A stretch of 64,000 nt of DNA from CAZCPB01 sp044223975. GTDB lineage: Bacteria; Planctomycetota; Phycisphaerae; Phycisphaerales; UBA1924. Position numbers and translations under genes: made by a program. The notes below the pieces were generated by a model. It was not told the origin of the DNA and ran no database searches. It was given only the letters and a program-made list of their open reading frames with translations. The stretch spans positions 62,001-126,000 of the forward strand of contig JBGALI010000013.1 of assembly GCA_044223975.1 (NCBI GenBank), in the 5' to 3' direction. Shown in pieces: positions 16,885-24,913 of this stretch; within the stretch, counting starts at the first letter, position 1; every line of letters starts with the position of its first letter.

Positions 16885-17081
16885 GAGGAGGTGAACAGGT
16901 GGGGAGGTGAGGAGGTAAGCGGAGGGTCATGTCTCGGGTGACCTGCAAGATTCACCTCGTCACCTCCTCACCTCCCCTTCTCCTGACCTGTTCACCTGCT
17001 CACCTCCCCACCTCCCCACCTCCCCACCTCCCCATCTGCCCATCTCCCCATCTCCCCATCTCCCCATCTCCCCATCTCCCC
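16885..17081. repeat. Low-complexity octamer arrays in inverted arrangement
   Basis: Between rnpB and the next gene the sequence is almost all C/T (or G/A) runs. 17002-17081 is ten contiguous octamers (four ACCTCCCC, one ATCTGCCC, five ATCTCCCC). 16885-16917 is a purine-rich block (GAGGAGGTGAACAGGTGGGG type), and its reverse complement matches 16953-17000 imperfectly, so a large imperfect hairpin is possible. No coding frame is credible. Confidence 0.85.
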
Positions 17082-17124
17082 ATCGCGTTCGTCTGCTTCG
17101 ATCGTCTGTTACGATGATGCGACC

Positions 17125-18162
17125 ATGCCCAAGGGGGTTGCCATTCCCGCGATCGTGTGGTGCGAGCCGGCGCAGGTCGGGCTGGTGCGTCGCGTGGTCG
17201 AGCTTGCGGGGGTGAGCCTTGTCGGCGCGGGGTCGCCGGCGCGCGGGCAGTCGGGGGCGGTGGCGGCGGAGCTGGGCTGCCGCGCGATGGACGATCTGCG
17301 GCAGGTGATGGCGAGCGCGCCGGGCGAGGGCGTGAAGCTGCTGTGGATCGCGGCGCCGGGGGACCTTGGCGCTGATGCGTCGGGCGCGGACGCCGCGGCG
17401 GTGCAGACCGCGGCGGGCGCGGGGCTGGCTATCGCCACCAGCGAGCCGGTGCCGGCGTCGGCGATGGAGATGACCGGGGGCGGGTGGGCGCCGGAAGAGG
17501 GTCCGTCGCGCGCGTGCGATGCGCTGCGGTTTGTGCCGCTGATGCGGCTGTCGAAGGCGGTGCGTGAGGCGGGCGAGGTGTTCACGACGCTGGGGTCGAT
17601 CCGGCTGGCGGCGATCGAGCACTGGGGCGCGCCCGAGCACGGGTCGCTGGGGGCGCTGATGTTCTCGGCGCTGGACCTGGTGCACTCGCTGATGGGCGAG
17701 CCCGAGACGATCGACGCGGCGTACGTGGGGCCGACGCACATCCAAGGGCTGCACGCGCTGCCGGGGGAGACGCTGCGGGACCTGCACGGGGACCTTGCCG
17801 CGAGCCTGCGGTTCAGCGATGGGCGAGCGGCGAGCGTGACGCTGAGCAGTCACTCGGGGCGGTGGGAGCGGCGGGCGATGCTCGTGGGCTCGTCGGCGCG
17901 CCTGCGGTTCGACGCGGCGGGTTTCGAGCTGATCGGCGCGGACGGGGCGAAGCTCGACGAGATGAAAAGCAAGGCCCCGGGCGATGCCGCGGCGGCGATC
18001 GCGGAATCGCTGCTGCGCCTGGCCGATGCCGGGAAGCCCGACGCGGCGCCGATCGATGTGCCGACCGTGCTGTCGATCGCGCAGGCGGCGCTGCTCAGTG
18101 CACGGACGGGACAGCCGGAGTCGCCGGCGACGGTGAGGCGGATGGCGGGGTTGGGGGCATAG
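17125..18162 (+). CDS. Gfo/Idh/MocA-like oxidoreductase, degenerate
   Basis: A 345-residue protein whose layout fits the Gfo/Idh/MocA dehydrogenases: an N-terminal Rossmann-like half (VGLVRRVVELAGVSLVGAG, then KLLWIAAPGD) and a C-terminal alpha/beta domain (LGALMFSALDLVHSLMGEPE, then RAASVTLSSHSGRWERRAML). The usual GxGxxG loop is not recognisable, and the catalytic E-K-P motif reads SEPVP without the Lys. It may have lost dehydrogenase activity or act as a sugar-binding or regulatory relative. It is a stand-alone gene: octamer arrays precede it and a hairpin element with a terminator follows. Confidence 0.7.
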   Translation: MPKGVAIPAIVWCEPAQVGLVRRVVELAGVSLVGAGSPARGQSGAVAAELGCRAMDDLRQVMASAPGEGVKLLWIAAPGDLGADASGADAAAVQTAAGAGLAIATSEPVPASAMEMTGGGWAPEEGPSRACDALRFVPLMRLSKAVREAGEVFTTLGSIRLAAIEHWGAPEHGSLGALMFSALDLVHSLMGEPETIDAAYVGPTHIQGLHALPGETLRDLHGDLAASLRFSDGRAASVTLSSHSGRWERRAMLVGSSARLRFDAAGFELIGADGAKLDEMKSKAPGDAAAAIAESLLRLADAGKPDAAPIDVPTVLSIAQAALLSARTGQPESPATVRRMAGLGA

Positions 18163-18177
18163 AAATCCCGAAGAGGT

Positions 18178-18353
18178 TGACCACAGAGACACAGAGGCAC
18201 AGAGAAGAGCAGGAACCGGATCGCTGAAAAGGAAAAGGCCGCGGACTACGCCGACCGGCGCGAGGAACGAGAGAAGATTCTCGTGCCCTCGTGTGCCGAT
18301 CCGCGAGGTCCGCGGCCCTTGTTTTTCCCTGTGACTCTTTGCCTCTGTGGTCA
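18178..18353. repeat. Palindromic element containing a bidirectional terminator
   Basis: Outer arms of 25 bases (18178-18202 and 18329-18353) match as an inverted repeat at 22 positions; each begins TGACCACAGAG. Inner arms (18235-18253 and 18302-18320), around GGCCGCGGAC, pair at 15 of 19 positions and are followed by TTTTT on the plus strand and by TTTTCC on the minus strand. The element thus ends transcripts from both the Gfo/Idh-like gene and rho. It has no coding frame. Confidence 0.75.
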
Positions 18354-18359
18354 GGGCTC

Positions 18360-20471
<2,112 letters not shown>

Positions 20472-20794
20472 GTGGATTCCTGCGTGTGTGGGGCGTGCTG
20501 AGAAGTGCGTGCGCCCCGCGGTTGAGGATGTGCCGACGGCTTCGCGGCCGCCGTGCTGTGAACGAGTTCTTGAGTCTGGGGTTGGGAAGCGCTCCGTTGC
20601 GGAGCGCGGGATGTGTCGTGGGTGAGCCCGCACGGGGAGGTGCTGTTGATTCCGAAAACGCCGGTTCCAAATACGCGTCGTTCGGTATCAACTGCCGCGG
20701 AGGGCGGGCTGCCTTGGAAGTGCGGACGGCCCCGGCAGGGTCCGTGTGCAGATAGAGCGCCGACGGGTTAAGGAGCGCTGGTCTGGGAGATTTC
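20472..20794. other. Intergenic region and rho leader, with one palindrome
   Basis: No gene is visible in these 323 bases. GCGCTCCG-TTG-CGGAGCGC (20589-20607) is a perfect 8-bp hairpin with a 3-base loop, similar in form to others in the window. The stretch probably includes the 5' leader of rho, whose length would allow autoregulation, but no known leader motif was seen. Confidence 0.6.
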
Positions 20795-22018
20795 TTAGCC
20801 GCCGAGCCTTCGGCGGGGGTCGCGACGCTGGATGCGTTCGAGAACGTCACGGACGCGGCCGGCCAGAACCTCCCGGCTCGCATCGTTGACTACTACATCA
20901 TCGGCCCGCCGACGCTTGGCTTCAAGGGGCAACTGCGCATTTTCTCGGCGGGTCAATTCCGCCCTGTCCCAGCCCCGTGATGCCTGTACGCGTGCCTCGC
21001 GGAGCGGTTCTGGGGAGTCCACGAAGACCACCGCGTCGCATTCCTTGTCGACGCCGGCCTCGTACAGCAGGGGCGCATCAACGACGACAACATGCTTCCC
21101 TTCACGCGCGGCACGCTCCACAAGTTGGGCGCGGGTGGCCTTCACGATCGGGTGAACGAGCGCTTCGAGACGGGAACGCTCGGCAGGGTCGGAGAAGATG
21201 ATCGAGGCGATCGCGGGCCGGTCGGCCCTGCCCTCGGCTGTCAGCACGCGCGGCCCCCACCACTTCACAAGTTCTTCGCGCACGCGGGGAAGGTCGAGCG
21301 CGGCCTTGGCTTCCTTGTCGGAATCGATCACGAGCGCGCCCAGCGCGGCAAACTCGGCGGCGACCGCGGACTTCCCCGATCCGATGCCACCGGCCAGGCC
21401 GAGGATGAGAGGGCGGGGTGATGAGGAGACTGGGAGATGAGGAGATGAGGGGATGAGGGGCGTGGACGCGCCCCGCTGTGCGTCCGGAGTGGTGTCCATG
21501 GCCTTTCGGATCGTGGCCATGACTTCGTGGGGGCGGGCGACCATCCACCAGTACATCTCGGGAAACGCGCCGCCGCTGGTGCGGATGCCGACCGTGCCCA
21601 GGCCGAAGAGGCGCTCGCGGACGGTGCGGAGGACGGTCAGGTGCTGGAGGTTGCGGAGGGGAAAGTCGGCGGTGCTGCGCGAGAGTACGCCGAACGTGCG
21701 AAACGCGCGCTGGTCGGTGAGCACGAAGCGGCACGACCACCAGAAGAGCACTTCCCAGAGCAGTCGCAGCGCGGCAAAGCTGGTGCCCAGCACCGCCGCC
21801 CACCCGGAATAGCGGTTGAGGCGGGCGAAAAGGTCGGGGTCGCCGCGGCCGACGCGGTCGGCGAGCAGGTCGAAGGTCCACGCGCCCAGGACACCCAGCG
21901 CAAGCATCGCCATCACCGTGAAGAGCGGGCGCAGAACGATCGACGGCGTCGCGGGTCGGATATCCAGCAGGACACGCTCGCCGGAGGGGATGAGTTGGGG
22001 GCGGGGGTGGTCGCTCAC
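20795..22018 (-). CDS. coaE: Fusion of a membrane PH-like domain with dephospho-CoA kinase
   Basis: A 407-residue protein with a GTG start. Residues 1-170 are a bacterial PH-like (bPH2) membrane domain: two hydrophobic segments (IVLRPLFTVMAMLALGVLG and WAAVLGTSFAALRLLWEVLF), then LTDQRAFRTFGVLSR and PLRNLQHLTVLRT. Residues 203-407 are dephospho-CoA kinase, the last step of CoA synthesis: P-loop GLAGGIGSGKS, VIDSDKEAK, ADRPAIASIIF and VVVDAPLLYEAG. The linker at about 184-203 is encoded by an octamer array. An internal Met173 (MDTTPD) could start a separate CoaE. It lies 27 bases downstream of hpt in the same direction. Confidence 0.88.
   Translation of the reverse strand: MSDHPRPQLIPSGERVLLDIRPATPSIVLRPLFTVMAMLALGVLGAWTFDLLADRVGRGDPDLFARLNRYSGWAAVLGTSFAALRLLWEVLFWWSCRFVLTDQRAFRTFGVLSRSTADFPLRNLQHLTVLRTVRERLFGLGTVGIRTSGGAFPEMYWWMVARPHEVMATIRKAMDTTPDAQRGASTPLIPSSPHLPVSSSPRPLILGLAGGIGSGKSAVAAEFAALGALVIDSDKEAKAALDLPRVREELVKWWGPRVLTAEGRADRPAIASIIFSDPAERSRLEALVHPIVKATRAQLVERAAREGKHVVVVDAPLLYEAGVDKECDAVVFVDSPEPLREARVQASRGWDRAELTRRENAQLPLEAKRRRADDVVVNDASREVLAGRVRDVLERIQRRDPRRRLGG
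21420..21459. repeat. Octamer array encoding the PH/CoaE linker
   Basis: Five octamers (GATGAGGA, GACTGGGA, GATGAGGA, GATGAGGG, GATGAGGG) lie inside the fused gene. On the minus strand they read CCCTCATC and TCCTCATC, close to the ATCTCCCC array at 17034-17081. Since eight is not a multiple of three, gain or loss of one unit would break the fusion frame. Confidence 0.85.
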
Positions 22019-22045
22019 TCGTGTAGTACCGCCGGGGGCAAAGAA

Positions 22046-22642
22046 TCACCGGGGAGCGGACGGGGGCGCGATGCCTGCGACCGACGGGTTCAGCGTCGCG
22101 ATGTCGGGGATGTTGCGGTAGTAGCCGTCGTAATCGAGGCCGTAGCCGACCACGAACTCGTCGGGGATCTCAAAGCCGATGTACTCGGCGTGCACCTCGC
22201 GCTTGCGGACGCTGTCGGGCTTTCGGAGCAGCACGCAGAGGCGCACGCTCGCGGGCTTCTGGGCCTCGATCAGCTCGCGAACCAGGCCCAGGGTCTGGCC
22301 GGAATCGAGGATGTCATCGATCACGATCACGTGCTTGCCGGCCAGGTCGGGGGGCAGTTCGCTGGCGAGCTTGGCGCCCTTGCTGGTGACCGACGAACCG
22401 GGGTAGCTCGAGACCGCGACCAGACGGAGGCTCAGCTTCAGCGGCATCTGGCGGATGAGATCTGCCGCGAAGACCAGCGCCCCGGTCATGATGGGGATGA
22501 GGACGATGCGGCCGTCGTTGTCGGTGGCGCCGTCCTTGGCGAGCGCGGCCTCGAGGTCCAAGGCCAGCTTCTGGCCCAGAGCCGCGACGCGCTTGGCGAT
22601 CTGGTCGCGGCTGACGAGGACTTTGGCGAGGTCACGGTCCAT
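22046..22642 (-). CDS. hpt: Hypoxanthine(-guanine) phosphoribosyltransferase
   Basis: A 198-residue type I phosphoribosyltransferase that salvages hypoxanthine or guanine with PRPP. The PRPP-binding motif VIVIDDILDSGQTL is clear. PIMTGALVFAADL forms the first active-site loop, VSSYPGSSVTSKG is the flexible loop, and EFVVGYGLDYDGYYRNIPDI near the C-terminus matches the purine-binding end of bacterial Hpt. Length and order are typical. The coding end has a short Pro/Ala extension. The PH/CoaE fusion follows after 27 bases, suggesting one transcript. Confidence 0.95.
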   Translation of the reverse strand: MDRDLAKVLVSRDQIAKRVAALGQKLALDLEAALAKDGATDNDGRIVLIPIMTGALVFAADLIRQMPLKLSLRLVAVSSYPGSSVTSKGAKLASELPPDLAGKHVIVIDDILDSGQTLGLVRELIEAQKPASVRLCVLLRKPDSVRKREVHAEYIGFEIPDEFVVGYGLDYDGYYRNIPDIATLNPSVAGIAPPSAPR

Positions 22643-22658
22643 TAAGAAGTGTAGTGCG

Positions 22659-22804
22659 AACCCGGAGCGTCAGCGACGGGCTGCGGCTGCGCGTGTATGC
22701 GCGGACCGCGGAGGCGGCGAGCCCCGTGAACGACCACGACGACGCCGAACCGGCGCTCCTCAGATTCTCGGGCGCCCCCGCATTCCGTCGCTGACGCCCG
22801 GGTT
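22659..22804. repeat. Inverted-repeat element upstream of hpt
   Basis: Terminal inverted repeats of about 21 bases (22659-22679 and 22785-22804) match except for a single-base indel; the core is GAGCGTCAGCGACGG. About 105 bases lie between. The element fills the gap between the PH-like membrane gene stop (22807) and hpt (22642). A related 12-mer, GGAGCGTCAGCG, occurs inverted at 58079-58090. No frame within it looks coding. Confidence 0.75.
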
Positions 22805-22806
22805 TG

Positions 22807-23697
22807 CTATCCAACCAGTTCATCCTCCGGCAACGGCGGCGTCGGCAAGGTGCAGCGAGCGGCTTCGAGCACGCTGCGGGCGAACCCGAGGCGGTCGGGG
22901 ACTCCGGCGAAGGTCAGGCTGACCGCCTCCTGCCCATCGCGCTCGACGATCACCATGTCCCTGTTCGTATCCACGAGCAACCGCGAGGTGCGGAGGTCGA
23001 TAGATGCCAGTTGCGGCTTGCCGTGGCCCAGGAGTCCGTAGGCGAGCACATCCAGCCGGCCGGGAACGATCCGGAAGTACGTCGGCCACATCAGTGCGGC
23101 GATCAGGGCCGCCGGACCGACAAGGCTCGTCATCATGATGTAGAAGGCAACTTCGTACAGGCCGCCCAGCACCAGACGCGCGGCCACGAGAACAGCGCCG
23201 TACACCGCGATACAGCAGCAGAGGATCGTGGTGCGTCGGGCACCGGTGAACGCGGCGGGGCCGGTGATCGATCGGTAGATGCGCGGCTCAAACGGCTCTT
23301 TCCCAAGGCCCCGGAATGAACCGGCGTGGGCGCGTTGCGCTGTCAGGCGGAGCCTGAAGCGGGGATCGGGGCGCGACGCGATCAATGCCGCGGTTTCGTC
23401 AGAGATCAGCGTGGTCGAACGGTGCCGGACTACCAAGTAAATCAGCGAGGACACCGTGGCGACCATGCCGCACACCACCATCGCTCGCCATCCTCCCGGC
23501 ACCACCGCGCTGCCCGCCAGGACAAACGCGGCAATCACCGCGTATTCGATGCACGTTCGCACACGGAAGCCGAGGATCGTCAACGACCGGTTTTCCGGCA
23601 GTTGCTCGCATTTCCATGACACATGCACGAGGTTCTGGAAGTCCTCGACCGTGTACCTGTCGGACCGCGGCAGGCTGGCTTGGGCGTTCTGGTCCAC
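22807..23697 (-). CDS. PH-like membrane protein, paralogue 2
   Basis: A 296-residue protein; the GTG giving MDQNAQASLPRSD is preferred because it lies just past the stop of the upstream paralogue. It has two membrane-segment pairs (TCIEYAVIAAFVLAGSAVV with MVVCGMVATVSSLIYLVV, and ILCCCIAVYGAVLVAARLVL with MMTSLVGPAALIAALMW), then a soluble C-terminal domain (PGRLDVLAYGLLGHGKPQL, then DTNRDMVIVERDGQEAVSL) that resembles a bPH domain. The ending PTPPLPEDELVG is identical to that of the upstream gene. Function unknown; a role at the envelope is only inferred. Confidence 0.78.
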   Translation of the reverse strand: MDQNAQASLPRSDRYTVEDFQNLVHVSWKCEQLPENRSLTILGFRVRTCIEYAVIAAFVLAGSAVVPGGWRAMVVCGMVATVSSLIYLVVRHRSTTLISDETAALIASRPDPRFRLRLTAQRAHAGSFRGLGKEPFEPRIYRSITGPAAFTGARRTTILCCCIAVYGAVLVAARLVLGGLYEVAFYIMMTSLVGPAALIAALMWPTYFRIVPGRLDVLAYGLLGHGKPQLASIDLRTSRLLVDTNRDMVIVERDGQEAVSLTFAGVPDRLGFARSVLEAARCTLPTPPLPEDELVG

Positions 23698-23714
23698 GGG
23701 TGGAGCTCGGCCTA

Positions 23715-24677
23715 TCAGCCTACCAGTTCGTCCTCGGGCAACGGCGGCGTGGGCGCCGTGCTTATCGCCGCCTCCAGCACGGCGTGGGCGAAATCGTCGG
23801 AACGGGGCATCCAGCCGAACCAGAAGCAGGTCACGCCGTCGAGCGAGGCGACGGTGCCCGGCGGCTCGATGATCAGCTGGCGGGTGTTGAGGTCGACGAG
23901 CACGCGGGCGGTCCGGAGGTCGTGGGCCTCGCATCGGCGGGCCCGGCGCGTGAACGCGGAGTAGTGGAGCACCTCGATGCGCCCGGGGTCGATGCGGAAA
24001 TACGTCGGGCAGGCGAGGAACAGGATCGCCGAGGCCAGGAACGCGGCAAAGGGCATCTGGTAGCCGGAAATCATGTCCCCGAGGCCGGGTCTCACCGCAA
24101 CGACGGCCACGGCCGCGACGATGAACACGGACAGGAGCGATCCCCACGCCCACATCAGCCCCTTCGAGGGGGACACCGCGAAGAAGCCGGGGAAGATGCG
24201 AGGTTCGAAAGGACGGTCCTGCACGGCACCAAGTCGGTCGAGCCGCTCGCGACGGGGCTTCCAGCCGACGCAGCGCACGCGGAACCGTTCATCGGTCTGA
24301 TCGGCGCCGGAGCGCTTCGCGGCCGCGCGGAGTCGGATCTGGGTTCGCGCTCGGGCGAGAGACCACGTCACCACGGCGACGCCCGTGGCGCCCATCGTGG
24401 CGTGCGCAAGCCAGGGCGGACCGCCGAGCAGGGAGGAGATGCCGCGCGTGATGAAGTACGCGGTGTAAATAACGAACAGGGTCACGTAGAAAGAACTGCC
24501 CTGCCAGAACACCGACGGAGTCTGCGCCGGGGCGTTTGGTCGCCGCGGGTCATGGCCGCGGAGGCCTGCAAAGTGCACCGTGTGTGCCAAGCGATTGGCA
24601 TCGTCGGGTGCCTCCCGGGGGGATGCCCGGTAGGAGTCCGAAGCGGCGGCCGGGAATGGAACTTTGAAATCGCTCAC
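23715..24677 (-). CDS. PH-like membrane protein, paralogue 1
   Basis: A 320-residue protein with a GTG start and AAGGA nearby. The first 60 residues are a soluble leader. Two membrane hairpins follow (SFYVTLFVIYTAYFITRGI with MGATGVAVVTWSLAR, and SLLSVFIVAAVAVVAVRPG with AFLASAILFLACPTYF), then a C-terminal domain (PGRIEVLHYSAFTRRARR, then DLNTRQLIIEPPG) like that of the downstream paralogue. Both share the segment CPTYFRIDPGR / WPTYFRIVPGR and the end PTPPLPEDELVG, so they arose by tandem duplication. The two are 17 bases apart and probably co-transcribed. Confidence 0.78.
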   Translation of the reverse strand: MSDFKVPFPAAASDSYRASPREAPDDANRLAHTVHFAGLRGHDPRRPNAPAQTPSVFWQGSSFYVTLFVIYTAYFITRGISSLLGGPPWLAHATMGATGVAVVTWSLARARTQIRLRAAAKRSGADQTDERFRVRCVGWKPRRERLDRLGAVQDRPFEPRIFPGFFAVSPSKGLMWAWGSLLSVFIVAAVAVVAVRPGLGDMISGYQMPFAAFLASAILFLACPTYFRIDPGRIEVLHYSAFTRRARRCEAHDLRTARVLVDLNTRQLIIEPPGTVASLDGVTCFWFGWMPRSDDFAHAVLEAAISTAPTPPLPEDELVG

Positions 24678-24721
24678 AAATCCTTGTCAATGAACATGTT
24701 ATGCAATGTCGAACCCCCCCT

Positions 24722-24746
24722 GAAAAAGGCCTCCCGAAAGAGGCCC
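24722..24746 (-). terminator. Terminator-like hairpin upstream of the PH-like pair
   Basis: On the minus strand GGCCTC-TTTCGG-GAGGCC is followed by TTTTT. It lies about 45 bases before the start of the PH-like gene at 24677, so on that transcript it would act as an attenuator; alternatively it stops antisense transcription from the gyrB side. The rest of 24678-24913 holds only the gyrB leader with GGAGGT at 24898-24903. Confidence 0.55.
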
Positions 24747-24913
24747 GGAGATGCCGATGACGCTACGATAACGCCACTTCGGACGCCGCGTGTCCGAGGT
24801 CAAGATTCGGAATCCGATCGGTACGGTCCGCGGCCCGATTTCGGACGAGATTGAGGGCCGATTTGTGCGACCGTCATGGCCGCGCGGCGGCGCGCACGGA
24901 GGTACGCAAACCG

